In this document: positions 1 to 9,568 of the stretch, in pieces
Numbering within the stretch: position 1 is the stretch's first letter
Layout: each line of letters opens with the position of its first letter
Notes under the pieces: generated by a model
Told to the model about the DNA's origin: nothing
The model's input: only the letters and a program-made list of their open reading frames with translations
Databases searched by the model: none
Position numbers and translations under genes: made by a program
Origin: Prevotellaceae bacterium
GTDB lineage: Bacteria; Bacteroidota; Bacteroidia; Bacteroidales; Bacteroidaceae
Assembly: GCA_021204845.1 (NCBI GenBank)
Contig: JAJPYT010000156.1
Coordinates: forward strand, 1-40,831
DNA length: 40,831 nt
Direction of reading: 5' to 3'

Positions 1-247
1 AGTCTCACGCTGCAAAGGTACACAATATTTGGCAGATAACGTAGCTTTCTTTAAAAAAATGGCAAACAATGTTTACCTTATACACACAATGTTTTCCTCA
101 TAGAACTGGTTGACATCTCTTATCCCATTGGTAAACAAGTGATTCCCGATGCTGTATATCTCTTGGTAAGAGATATTCACTTTCTCTGTCAGAAAAGTCA
201 ACAAGAAAGTTGTATGAAAAAACAGCGAAAATGAAGATTAACAAGCT

Positions 248-1693
248 ATGATATTCAATTCGTTCCAGTTCTTGTGGCTGTTTCCTTTGGTGTTCCTCGT
301 ATATTATGGGCTTGCGAATTTGCCTGCTCTCAGTAATAAAACCAGACACGAGGTGGAGAATGCCTGCCTTATATTGGTTTCTTACGGCCTGTATATGCAG
401 TGGAAACCTGCATACGCCTTGCTTTTGCTTGGTGTGACGGCAGTGACATATTTCGCTGCTCTGATAATTGAGCGGCAGGGGGAAAAGACGCATTATAAAC
501 GCAAATGCTTGCTCTTTGTGTTCGCCATCCTTGCGTTGTTGCCATTGTTGGTGTTCAAGTATTACAATTTCATAAATGAGACTGTGGGCAGCGTATTTGC
601 CTCAATAGGTTTTGCAACGAATTTGCCAGGGCTGAATTGGGCAATACCTGTGGGCATATCATTTTTCTCGTTTATGGCTGTCGGTTACCTGTTCGACGTG
701 TACTATGGGCGGATAAGGGCAGAGCACAACTGGTGGAACTACATGCTCTTCGTCTCTTTCTTTCCCCAGATATTGTCGGGTCCCATAAGCAAGGCGAAAG
801 ACCTGCTGCCGCAAATAAAAGCTGACAGACACTTCAGTTACAGCCAGGCTGTGGCAGGTCTGAAGTTTCTGCTTTGGGGTATGTTTCTGAAAGTGGTGAT
901 GGCGGACAGGCTCGGACTGTATGTGGATACGGTTTTCAACAACTGGCAATATAATTCGGGGGTCTCGTGCCTCGTGGCGAGCCTTGCCTACTCTTTCCAG
1001 ATTTACGGTGATTTTGCGGGTTACTCCCTAATGGCTGTGGGAGTGGGGCGGCTGATGGGCTTTGAACTGGTGAACAACTTCAACAGGCCATACTTCTCAG
1101 TCTCCGTGACAGACTTCTGGCGGCGGTGGCACATATCGCTCTCTACATGGCTGAAGGACTACGTTTATATCCCGCTTGGCGGAAGCCGGTGTAGCAAGGC
1201 GAGGAATTATCTCAATATAATAGTGACGTTTCTTGTGAGCGGGATATGGCACGGAGCCAACTGGACGTTCATTGTCTGGGGCTTGTTGCATGGCGTGCTG
1301 CAAGTGATAGAGAAGGCTCTCGGTTTGCAACGCTGCGAAAGCCAGAAGTGGTATGTGAGACTGCCGAGAATAATAGTCACTTTCGTATTTATAAATTTCC
1401 TGTGGACAATCTTCAGGATGCCTACGATTGTGGACGGTATTGGGGTTATATCAAGGATGTTCACGCAGCGGGGAAGCCTTTTGCCGACGGAAAACAAGCA
1501 GGTGCTGTTCTCTCTCATGTCGCTTGGAATAGTCATTCTGGCGGAGGTCGCACAAGAGTTTGCGCCATCTAAGTTCGCACTAATGGGCAATAGGCGCATG
1601 GCAGTAAGGTGGAGCACGTATGTTTTCCTGCTACTTCTAATTATTTTGACAGGAGTGCTTGACAGTGGTCAGTTCATATATGTAAGTTTCTGA
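248..1693 (+). CDS. MBOAT family membrane O-acyltransferase (AlgI-like)
   Basis: ORF of 481 aa, multiple TM segments, MBOAT signatures RRWHISLSTWLKDYVYIPLGGSR and FLVSGIWHGANWTFIVWGLLHG with conserved His. Confidence 0.93.
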   Translation: MIFNSFQFLWLFPLVFLVYYGLANLPALSNKTRHEVENACLILVSYGLYMQWKPAYALLLLGVTAVTYFAALIIERQGEKTHYKRKCLLFVFAILALLPLLVFKYYNFINETVGSVFASIGFATNLPGLNWAIPVGISFFSFMAVGYLFDVYYGRIRAEHNWWNYMLFVSFFPQILSGPISKAKDLLPQIKADRHFSYSQAVAGLKFLLWGMFLKVVMADRLGLYVDTVFNNWQYNSGVSCLVASLAYSFQIYGDFAGYSLMAVGVGRLMGFELVNNFNRPYFSVSVTDFWRRWHISLSTWLKDYVYIPLGGSRCSKARNYLNIIVTFLVSGIWHGANWTFIVWGLLHGVLQVIEKALGLQRCESQKWYVRLPRIIVTFVFINFLWTIFRMPTIVDGIGVISRMFTQRGSLLPTENKQVLFSLMSLGIVILAEVAQEFAPSKFALMGNRRMAVRWSTYVFLLLLIILTGVLDSGQFIYVSF

Positions 1694-1698
1694 GACAA

Positions 1699-2604
1699 AT
1701 GAAGAAGTTATTTATCCGCTTGGGCATACTTGCCCTTATCATGTTGGCTTGTGACTTTGCCGTGGGCTTTGTGGGAGCGAGATTGGTGGAAAACGCCAAG
1801 GGAGGAGACACAAAGCGGAAGAGATACATAGCCTGTGAGGTAAACGCTGATGTGCTTGTTTTCGGCTCGTCGCGTGCCTTTCACCATTATGACCCAGGTA
1901 TTTTGGGAGAGGAGTTGGGCATGAGTGTTTACAATTGCGGCTTTGACGGAAACGGGATAATCTGTGCGTACGGCTTTTATGAGATGATAACCTGGCGCTA
2001 TTGCCCTAAAGTTATTCTGTACGAAGTGACTTCATCGTTTGACACGAATATTGGCGACAACAACAAGTATTTGTGGAATCTGCGCTACTTCTATGACAGT
2101 GAGTGCATTGACTCAATATTCTGGAATGTGGAAGGAACGGAACGCTACAAGATGATATCCAGAATGTACAGATTCAATTCCGCACTGCCCCAGCTGGTAA
2201 TGGACAATCTGCACCCTTTGCATGATGACAATAAAGGTTATCGTCCTATGGATAGGGAAATGAAAACAGAGGCTAAGCCTATAGAAATACAAGAGGCACA
2301 TGAATTTGATAGACTGAAGCTCTATTACCTTGAAAGACTGATTAATGATTCTAAAGGTAAGACGAAATTGATATTTACTGTGTCGCCTTGCTATAAGAAG
2401 ACTGACGACAGAGAACTGGAGCCAGTTCGGGAACTATGCGACAAATATGGCATTCCTTTGCTCAACCACTCCACTGACACGGCATTTAACCGCAAGAGAG
2501 ACTTCTTTTATGACGGAGCTCATATGAACCGCCGTGGCGCGACGGAATACAGTAAGATGATTTCCCGTGAGATAAAGGCTGCGTTGGCTGGTGAAACTAA
2601 GTAG
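1699..2604 (+). CDS. Secreted/membrane-anchored SGNH-like (AlgX/DltD-type) hypothetical protein, probable partner of the MBOAT acyltransferase
   Basis: 301 aa, N-terminal signal/TM, VFGSSRAFHHYDP (GDS/GSSR-like nucleophile region) and C-terminal DGAHMN (DxxH-like); starts 5 bp after the MBOAT ORF. Confidence 0.7.
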   Translation: MKKLFIRLGILALIMLACDFAVGFVGARLVENAKGGDTKRKRYIACEVNADVLVFGSSRAFHHYDPGILGEELGMSVYNCGFDGNGIICAYGFYEMITWRYCPKVILYEVTSSFDTNIGDNNKYLWNLRYFYDSECIDSIFWNVEGTERYKMISRMYRFNSALPQLVMDNLHPLHDDNKGYRPMDREMKTEAKPIEIQEAHEFDRLKLYYLERLINDSKGKTKLIFTVSPCYKKTDDRELEPVRELCDKYGIPLLNHSTDTAFNRKRDFFYDGAHMNRRGATEYSKMISREIKAALAGETK

Positions 2605-2642
2605 GTAAGTCTCCCTGGGCGACAAGCAAATGAGTACACCCC

Positions 2643-2685
2643 TTAGTGTGTTAAGTTAAGAGGCTTTAGTGCGTTAAGTTAAGAG
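2643..2685. repeat. Tandem pair of 20-bp direct repeats TTAGTGYGTTAAGTTAAGAG (2643-2662 and 2666-2685)
   Basis: read directly; 19/20 identical, 23-bp period. Confidence 0.85.
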
Positions 2686-2840
2686 ACTATTAGTAACATA
2701 TCGCACTTGCGGATTCTTGTCTGGACACAATCCCTTACGATTTTGTGGAGTGCCAGCAACATCCCCCAGCTGTTGGTTCCTTTGTTTATCGGTCTCGCCA
2801 CAAGTATAGACTTTTGAGATTCCTTGCAGCAATAATCAGA

Positions 2841-2866
2841 AAAAGGTTGCATGGTTACAACCTTTT
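2841..2866. promoter_or_regulatory. 9-bp perfect inverted repeat AAAAGGTTG-N8-CAACCTTTT just upstream of the fic promoter box
   Basis: perfect dyad read from sequence; followed by TATCTTTG at 2881. Confidence 0.75.
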
Positions 2867-2880
2867 GACTACTTTTTTGC

Positions 2881-2888
2881 TATCTTTG
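2881..2888 (+). promoter_or_regulatory. Bacteroidetes-type -7 box TATCTTTG for the Fic gene
   Basis: match to TAnnTTTG, 29 bp upstream of the ATG at 2917. Confidence 0.65.
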
Positions 2889-2916
2889 CATCGCTTATAG
2901 GTAAATATCAGTCTGT

Positions 2917-3984
2917 ATGAAGTATCTTAATATAAAGAAGGCGCTGGTCGCTTGGCAGAATTTGCAGCCGCTCTCAGAGAAAGATAGAGAAAGGCTTAGC
3001 CGCCGCTTTACAGTGGACTTCAACTACAACAGTAACAATATTGAGGGTAACACATTAACTTACGGGCAGACGGAAATATTGCTGCTTTTCGGCAAGGTTA
3101 TCGGGGAGGCTGACGTGCGTGACGTACAGGAAATGGCGGCAAGTGACGTGGGTTTGCGGATGATGAGAGAAGCAGCTATGGTGAAGGGAATGCCTTTGAC
3201 CCAGAATTTTATCAGAACATTGCATAAGACCATACTGCGAGAGGATTACACTGTATATAGTAATTTGCCTGGTGAAATACAGACAAGTTACGTGATTCAT
3301 GCGGGACAGTATAAGACACGGCCGAATAGTGTTATCACACGATATGGAGACAGATTCGAATATGCCTCACCAGAGGAGACACCCGGACTGATGGGGGATT
3401 TGGTGGACTGGTATAATGCGTCGGAACAAAAGGGGAGACTCTCACCAGTAGAGTTGGCGGCGCTGTTTCATTACCGTTATATACGCATTCATCCTTTCGA
3501 GGATGGCAACGGGCGAATTGCCCGACTGATGATGAATTACATCTTGACTCGCCATGATTATCCGATGATAGTGGTCCGCAGTCGCAAAAAGAGCGAATAT
3601 TTAGAAGCTTTACATCAAACTGATATCGAAACGGGCCCAATCGCGAGTGACGGTGCCCATGCAGATATTAAAAATATTCGTCCTTTCTTGAAATATTTCA
3701 ATGACTTGGTGGCTACAGAAGTGTATAACGATGTGCTGTTCGTGAGTGAGAGAAACGATAATGTGTGGTGGTATGACGGGGAGCGGATTGCATTCCGAAC
3801 GCCAAATTACACGAGGATACTGAACGCTATGCTTACACGACCGACATTGACGCTTGCGGACATGAAAGAGGAGACAGGTATCAGCGTGACGGCTATACAG
3901 AAACTCTTGGAGCAGCTGATTTCAAGAAAGTATGTGGAGCGCGGGGAGAGGGATGGGAGCTGGAGAGTGTTTGTGACACAATAA
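2917..3984 (+). CDS. Fic/DOC family protein (probable AMPylator) with C-terminal winged-helix-like region
   Basis: Fic motif HPFEDGNGRIARLMMNYIL; N-terminal SNNIEGN inhibitory-helix-like motif. Confidence 0.95.
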   Translation: MKYLNIKKALVAWQNLQPLSEKDRERLSRRFTVDFNYNSNNIEGNTLTYGQTEILLLFGKVIGEADVRDVQEMAASDVGLRMMREAAMVKGMPLTQNFIRTLHKTILREDYTVYSNLPGEIQTSYVIHAGQYKTRPNSVITRYGDRFEYASPEETPGLMGDLVDWYNASEQKGRLSPVELAALFHYRYIRIHPFEDGNGRIARLMMNYILTRHDYPMIVVRSRKKSEYLEALHQTDIETGPIASDGAHADIKNIRPFLKYFNDLVATEVYNDVLFVSERNDNVWWYDGERIAFRTPNYTRILNAMLTRPTLTLADMKEETGISVTAIQKLLEQLISRKYVERGERDGSWRVFVTQ

Positions 3985-4104
3985 AAAAACAGAAGTGGTC
4001 TCGGCTCTCTTGCGGGTCTTCGGTTTTCATGACGCGCAGGGATGGCTGTCATCATGTTGTGCACTTTTAATGCTTTAGAGGTGAAAACATTCGAAGAAAC
4101 TCAC

Positions 4105-4112
4105 TATATTTG
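4105..4112 (+). promoter_or_regulatory. -7 box TATATTTG upstream of the nitroreductase operon
   Basis: match to TAnnTTTG, 32 bp before ATG 4144. Confidence 0.6.
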
Positions 4113-4143
4113 CAGTTAAGAAACACTGATATAACCGATAATT

Positions 4144-4671
4144 ATGGAACGATTCAGCGAATTGGTGCGTTTGCGCCGCAGTATGCGCAAGTTCACGGAC
4201 GAGCCACTGGAGCAGGGAGAGATTGACACTATATTGCGAGCCGCGCTGATGGCGCCCTCGAGCAAGGGGCTCAGAAGCTTCGAGTTTGTGGTGGTGACAC
4301 GGCGGGAGATTATAGCCGCCCTGTCGCGCTGCAAGGCGCAGGGAGCCGACTTCCTGAGCGGAGCGGCAGCTGCCGTGGTGGTGGCAGGTGACGAGGAGGT
4401 AAGCGACGCATGGATAGAGGATGCCTCGGTGGCAAGCACTCTGATGCTCCTGCAGGCTGAGGACCTGGGGCTGGGCTCTTGCTGGGTGCAGATACGCGAG
4501 AGAAAAGATGCCGACGGAGGCGATGCTGAGGAAAACGTGCGAAAGCTACTTGGCATGCCAGGTCAGATGCGTGTGCTCAGCATCATAGCCTTGGGACATA
4601 AGGGAATGGAGCGCAAGCCGCAAAACGAGGATAAACTGCGCCTCGACAAGGTGCACCGCGAGAAATGGTGA
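4144..4671 (+). CDS. Nitroreductase family protein
   Basis: RRSMRKFTDEPLEQGEIDTILRAALMAPSSKGLRSFEFVVV and C-terminal ALGHK are typical of FMN nitroreductases. Confidence 0.92.
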   Translation: MERFSELVRLRRSMRKFTDEPLEQGEIDTILRAALMAPSSKGLRSFEFVVVTRREIIAALSRCKAQGADFLSGAAAAVVVAGDEEVSDAWIEDASVASTLMLLQAEDLGLGSCWVQIRERKDADGGDAEENVRKLLGMPGQMRVLSIIALGHKGMERKPQNEDKLRLDKVHREKW

Positions 4672-5432
4672 TAACACTGATAGGCGCTGGCAATGTGGCG
4701 ACGAGCTTAGGCTCTAGCCTCGAAGGGGCAGGGCATAGGGTGAGGCAGGTGTGGAGCCGCACAGAGGAGGCGGCAAGAGAGCTTGGGGAGAGGCTGTCGT
4801 GCCCTTGGACCACGGACATAAGCCAGGTGGACGGAGACTGCGACGTGGCGCTGATAAGCGTGAAAGACAGCGAGATAGGGCGGTTGGCGGAAAACCTGCG
4901 AACTGATGCTCTGGTGGTGCACACGGCAGGTAGCGTGCCTCTTGCGGCTCTGCCACAGGCTAAGGCGGGGGTGATGTATCCCATGCAGACTTTCACGAAG
5001 GAGAGGCTGGTAAATCTCAAAAATGTGCCGCTGTTCGTGGAGACAAAGAGGGCAGAGGATATGCCGACCTTGAAAGCACTGGCTGAAAGCCTGAGCCAAG
5101 ACGTGCGTGAATTGGGGAGCGACGACCGCTGCCGACTGCATATAGCAGCCGTGTTCGCCTGTAATTTCACTAACCACTGCTACGCACTGGCAGCGGACGT
5201 GCTGGAGAGTGCGGGGCTGCCATTCGAGTTGTTGCTGCCTCTGATTGACGAGACTGCCCGCAAAGTACACGTGATGTCCCCGGAAAAAGCGCAAACAGGT
5301 CCTGCCGCGCGCTGGGACCAGGGCGTGATGGAGCGGCATCTGGAGTTGCTTGAAGGGCGGCAGCGAGATATATACGAACTGCTTAGCGGGAGCATCCGCC
5401 AGAGCAGGGAGAGGAGGGAGAGAGATGATTAA
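4665..5432 (+). CDS. Rossmann-like / DUF2520 domain oxidoreductase
   Basis: N-terminal [42 protein letters not shown] typical of DUF2520; ATG overlaps upstream stop. Confidence 0.88.
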   Translation: MVITLIGAGNVATSLGSSLEGAGHRVRQVWSRTEEAARELGERLSCPWTTDISQVDGDCDVALISVKDSEIGRLAENLRTDALVVHTAGSVPLAALPQAKAGVMYPMQTFTKERLVNLKNVPLFVETKRAEDMPTLKALAESLSQDVRELGSDDRCRLHIAAVFACNFTNHCYALAADVLESAGLPFELLLPLIDETARKVHVMSPEKAQTGPAARWDQGVMERHLELLEGRQRDIYELLSGSIRQSRERRERDD

Positions 5433-5943
5433 CTACGACCTGAGAAAGATACGCGCCTTGGTGTTTGATGTGGACGGTGTGCTTAGCTGCTCCACCATAA
5501 CTCTAAGTAACGACGGAGTGCCCTGCCGCACGGTGAACATAAAAGACGGCTACGCCATACAGCTGGCGGTGAGAGAGGGGCTGCTGGTGGCGATAATAAC
5601 GGGCGGACGCGTGGAGGCTGTGAGGCGGCGTTATGAGGGCTTAGGCGTGAAAGATATATATTTGGGCGCCGCCGTGAAGATGATGGCTTACGACGAACTG
5701 AAGAAGAAGTATGGTCTCAGTGACGAGGAGATTCTCTTCATGGGCGACGATATACCCGACCACGAGGTGATGAGCCAGTGTGGTTGCCCCTGCTGCCCCG
5801 CTGACGCTGCCCCAGAGATAAAGGGGGTGAGCCTGTACGTGAGTCACGTGGCAGGGGGAGAGGGTTGCGTGCGCGACGTGATGGAACAGGTGCTGAGAGC
5901 GCAGGGAAAGTGGATGGCAGACAAAACGGCATTCGGATGGTGA
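5425..5943 (+). CDS. kdsC: HAD-family phosphatase, KdsC-like (3-deoxy-D-manno-octulosonate 8-phosphate phosphatase)
   Basis: [29 protein letters not shown] at 5425 overlaps upstream stop. Confidence 0.87.
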   Translation: MINYDLRKIRALVFDVDGVLSCSTITLSNDGVPCRTVNIKDGYAIQLAVREGLLVAIITGGRVEAVRRRYEGLGVKDIYLGAAVKMMAYDELKKKYGLSDEEILFMGDDIPDHEVMSQCGCPCCPADAAPEIKGVSLYVSHVAGGEGCVRDVMEQVLRAQGKWMADKTAFGW

Positions 5944-6518
5944 GATACAGATATGTGTTGGCAAGCGGCAGTCCCCGACGCAGGGAGCTGCTCACAGGGC
6001 TGGGGCTGGAATATGAGTTGCGTCTGATGGACGGCATAGACGAAAGCTACCCCGCCACGCTGAGGGGAGAGGAGATACCTATAGCCATCTCACGCAAGAA
6101 GAGCGAGGCTTACCTGGCTACACTGGCGGAAGATGAGCTGCTGATAACGGCGGACACGATAGTGTATCTCGACGGACGCGTGATAGGCAAGCCCCGCAGC
6201 GAGGAGGAAGCCTGCGAGATGCTGCGCGCGCTGAGCGGACGCACACACGAGGTGATGACAGGCGTGACACTCGCCACTAAGCGGAGAAGCCACTCGTTCG
6301 GCTGCACAAGCCGTGTGACCTTTGCCCCGCTGGCTGAGGAGGACATAAGGCATTACGTCTCCACTTTCCACCCCTTGGACAAAGCCGGGGCATACGGCAT
6401 ACAGGAGTGGATAGGCTACATAGGGGTGACGAGCATAGAGGGCAGTTACTATAACGTGATGGGGCTGCCAGTGCAGCGATTGTACACTGAATTGAAGAGA
6501 TTTATGGAAAATGACTAA
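5937..6518 (+). CDS. maf: Maf family nucleotide pyrophosphatase
   Basis: [52 protein letters not shown]; start chosen at internal ATG 5937. Confidence 0.95.
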   Translation: MVRYRYVLASGSPRRRELLTGLGLEYELRLMDGIDESYPATLRGEEIPIAISRKKSEAYLATLAEDELLITADTIVYLDGRVIGKPRSEEEACEMLRALSGRTHEVMTGVTLATKRRSHSFGCTSRVTFAPLAEEDIRHYVSTFHPLDKAGAYGIQEWIGYIGVTSIEGSYYNVMGLPVQRLYTELKRFMEND

Positions 6519-6533
6519 AGTAAAAGATAGACT

Positions 6534-7055
6534 ATGGCTATGAGGAACAAAACTTTAATGATACTGGCGGCTTTGGGGCTGCTGGGGCTTGCCAGCTGCG
6601 ACGACACGAGCGGCAGCTATCCCCCGACGTGGAAGGGCTTCACATACAGCCCGACGGATATATATCCGGGCGACTCGGTGCTGATAACCGCCGCGCAGGC
6701 CAAGAAAGGGCATTACCTGAACGCCACGGATTACTCCTTCTCAATGAAAGTGAGAGTGGACGTGGACGGAGAGACACAAGACAGCACCCTCTCATACAGC
6801 TACCATACAAACTACGACGGCACCAGCAATGCCGACCCCACATGGAAACTGAAAATACCCGACAATACGATTGGCGGCACCAGCTACACCTGCTCCTTCT
6901 CTGCCAAGTGGAGCAACTCGGCTGACGGCAACATGGGAACTTACCTCGGGACAAGCGGGGGCGACGGCTACACGGGCAGCATAACGAGCTACAGCTACAC
7001 TATCTACAGCCAGGCAAGCGGCTCGTTCAGCCTGCCCATAAGAATAAAGCAATAA
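6534..7055 (+). CDS. Hypothetical lipoprotein
   Basis: signal peptide with lipobox LLGLASC, 173 aa, no recognised domain. Confidence 0.75.
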   Translation: MAMRNKTLMILAALGLLGLASCDDTSGSYPPTWKGFTYSPTDIYPGDSVLITAAQAKKGHYLNATDYSFSMKVRVDVDGETQDSTLSYSYHTNYDGTSNADPTWKLKIPDNTIGGTSYTCSFSAKWSNSADGNMGTYLGTSGGDGYTGSITSYSYTIYSQASGSFSLPIRIKQ

Positions 7056-7104
7056 TAGGGCGGGGGAAGGTAATAATCGGGAAGAAATTTCGTTTATACA
7101 TTTA

Positions 7105-9516
7105 ATGAGGTTTCTATATCGATATCTGCCTTTCATGACCGCTCTGCTGCTATGGCTTGGCAGCACGGGCGCTCGCGCTCAGCAGGAAGAGAAGACAGAC
7201 ACTACGAGAGTGAAACTGCACGGAACGGTGGTAGACGAGAATCAGGAATCTATACCTTTCGTGATTATACGAATAGAAGGACAAGGAATAGTGAGCACGG
7301 CAGATCTGAACGGCAAATACAGCATTGAATTCGCCACGGCGGACAGCGTGGTGGTCCACTACCAGATGGCGGGCTACCAGAACCGCAAGCGTGTGTTGCG
7401 CAATCCGCAGGGCTCGCTGACGCTGAACATAGTGATGCCGGGAGCTGACCGCGAGATGGAAGAGGTGGTGGTGAACGAGACGCGGAGGCAGATGGGCACC
7501 ACAGAAACGCTGAATACCAAGGAACTGAAGCGGCTGCCAAGCACAACGGGAAACGCAGTGGAGGAACTGGTGGCGACGCAGGCGGGGGTCTCCAGCCACA
7601 ACGAGCTATCGAGCCAATATAACGTGAGAGGCGGCTCGTTCGACGAGAACTGCGTGTACATAAACGGAGTGGAGGTCTACCGCCCCATGCTCGTAAGCAG
7701 CGGACAGCAGGAGGGGCTGAGCGTGATAAACAGCGATATGGTGGAGAAGGTGGACTTCTCGGCAGGAGGCTTCGAAGCCAAGTACGGCGACAAGATGTCG
7801 AGCGTGCTGGACATAACCTACCGCAGACCGAAAGGATGGGAGGGCAGTCTGCAAGGCTCGCTGCTGGGAGCCAATGCATACGTGGGCTACGGAAACAGGA
7901 AATTCTCGTTCAGCAACGGGCTGCGCTACAAGACAAACCAATATATGTTGGGCAGCCTGGAGACGAAAGGGGAGTACTCGCCCTCGTTTCTCGACTATCA
8001 GGCTTATCTCTCTTATACCCCCACAGTTAACTGGACGCTGGACGTTATAGGCTATATCTCGAAAAACGTGTATAACTTCACTCCTACGGACAGAGAGACA
8101 AAATTCGGAACTATGGAGGACGTGAAGAGTTTCAAGGTGTATTTCGACGGGAAGGAGGCAGACCTCTTCCGCACTTACTTCGGCACCGCGAAACTCTCGC
8201 GCAAGTTGAACCAGCGCTCCGCCCTAAGCCTCGCTTTCAGCGTGTTCAGCACAAGGGAGAGGGAGACTTACGACATACAGGGTCAATATTGGCTTAACGA
8301 CACGGAGGACGACGAGCAACTGGGCGTGGGTACCTATATGCAGCACGCGCGAAATATACTGACCAGCAACACCAAATCGCTGAGGCTTGACTACAGCGCG
8401 CGACGGGGTGGGCACTCGGTGCTGGCTGGCTTGGCATGGAAAGGTGAGCACGTGGAGGAAAACTCGCGCGAATGGGAGAGCCGCGACTCCAGCGGCTACA
8501 GCATCCCGCACACACAAAACGACCTCATGCTCATATATAACCTGAAGAGTGTGAACGAGATAAGCTCAAACCACATGGAGATGTATGTGCAGGACACATG
8601 GCGGCACGAGTCGGAGGCGGGCATACTGAGCGTGAACTACGGCGCGAGGCTCTCTTATTGGAGCTGGAACGGAGAATGGCTGTTCAGCCCGCGTGTGAGC
8701 TTCGGCTATGTGCCCTCTGCAAACGACAATTTCACCTTCCGCCTCGCCACGGGCTTGTATTATCAGAGACCATATTATAAGGAATTGCGCGACACTACCA
8801 CCGTTGGCGGCAACACCAGCGTGGAGCTGAACAAGAACATAAAGTCGCAGCGCTCGTTCCAGGTGATTGCGGGTCTGGAGTATAAGTTCAAACTCTCGGA
8901 GCGTCCCTTCAAGTTCACCACCGAGGTCTACTACAAGGCACAGGGAAACATAAACCCTTACAACGTGGACAACGTGAAGATAGTGTACTATGGCGAGAAC
9001 GTGGCGAGCGGCTACGTGGCTGGCATAGACTTCAAACTCTATGGTGAGTTTGTGCCTGGCACGGACTCGTGGATAAGTTTCGGGCTGATGAAGGCTCAGA
9101 TGAAACTGAACGGGAAGAGCATACCGCAGCCCACAGACCAGCGCTACAATATAAACTTCTTCTTCAGCGACTATTTCCCTGGAACCACACGATGGAAGAT
9201 GAACCTGAAGGCTTCGTTCGCTGATGGACTGCCCTTCGGTCCCCCACATACCGGACTGGAAAAGAACGCTTTCCGTGCCCCTGCATACAAGCGTGTGGAC
9301 TTGGGAATGAACTACCGCGCCCTTGACAACGAAGACCGCCACCTGCGCCACAATGCGGTGAAGAACATCTGGCTTGGGGTGGACTGCTTCAACATCTTCG
9401 GCTTCAACAACGTGAGCGGATATTATTGGGTGACAGACGTGAGCGGGCACCAGTATGCCGTGCCTAACTACTTGACGGGCAGACAGCTGAATGGCAGAAT
9501 ACTCATTGAGTTTTAA
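7105..9516 (+). CDS. TonB-dependent outer-membrane receptor with N-terminal carboxypeptidase-regulatory-like domain
   Basis: KLHGTVVDENQESIPFVIIRIEG, plug-like YNVRGGSFDENCVYINGVEVYRP, C-terminal beta-barrel ending ...RILIEF. Confidence 0.93.
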   Translation: MRFLYRYLPFMTALLLWLGSTGARAQQEEKTDTTRVKLHGTVVDENQESIPFVIIRIEGQGIVSTADLNGKYSIEFATADSVVVHYQMAGYQNRKRVLRNPQGSLTLNIVMPGADREMEEVVVNETRRQMGTTETLNTKELKRLPSTTGNAVEELVATQAGVSSHNELSSQYNVRGGSFDENCVYINGVEVYRPMLVSSGQQEGLSVINSDMVEKVDFSAGGFEAKYGDKMSSVLDITYRRPKGWEGSLQGSLLGANAYVGYGNRKFSFSNGLRYKTNQYMLGSLETKGEYSPSFLDYQAYLSYTPTVNWTLDVIGYISKNVYNFTPTDRETKFGTMEDVKSFKVYFDGKEADLFRTYFGTAKLSRKLNQRSALSLAFSVFSTRERETYDIQGQYWLNDTEDDEQLGVGTYMQHARNILTSNTKSLRLDYSARRGGHSVLAGLAWKGEHVEENSREWESRDSSGYSIPHTQNDLMLIYNLKSVNEISSNHMEMYVQDTWRHESEAGILSVNYGARLSYWSWNGEWLFSPRVSFGYVPSANDNFTFRLATGLYYQRPYYKELRDTTTVGGNTSVELNKNIKSQRSFQVIAGLEYKFKLSERPFKFTTEVYYKAQGNINPYNVDNVKIVYYGENVASGYVAGIDFKLYGEFVPGTDSWISFGLMKAQMKLNGKSIPQPTDQRYNINFFFSDYFPGTTRWKMNLKASFADGLPFGPPHTGLEKNAFRAPAYKRVDLGMNYRALDNEDRHLRHNAVKNIWLGVDCFNIFGFNNVSGYYWVTDVSGHQYAVPNYLTGRQLNGRILIEF

Positions 9517-9568
9517 TACATAAACAAACAACAACTACAGTACTAACCTTTTAAAAACAACAAACAAA

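Noticed and set aside
8566-9534. 322-aa minus-strand ORF antisense to the TonB receptor
   Set aside because: Long antisense ORF in high-GC-codon coding DNA; no homology-like features, and the sense ORF is clearly a TonB receptor.
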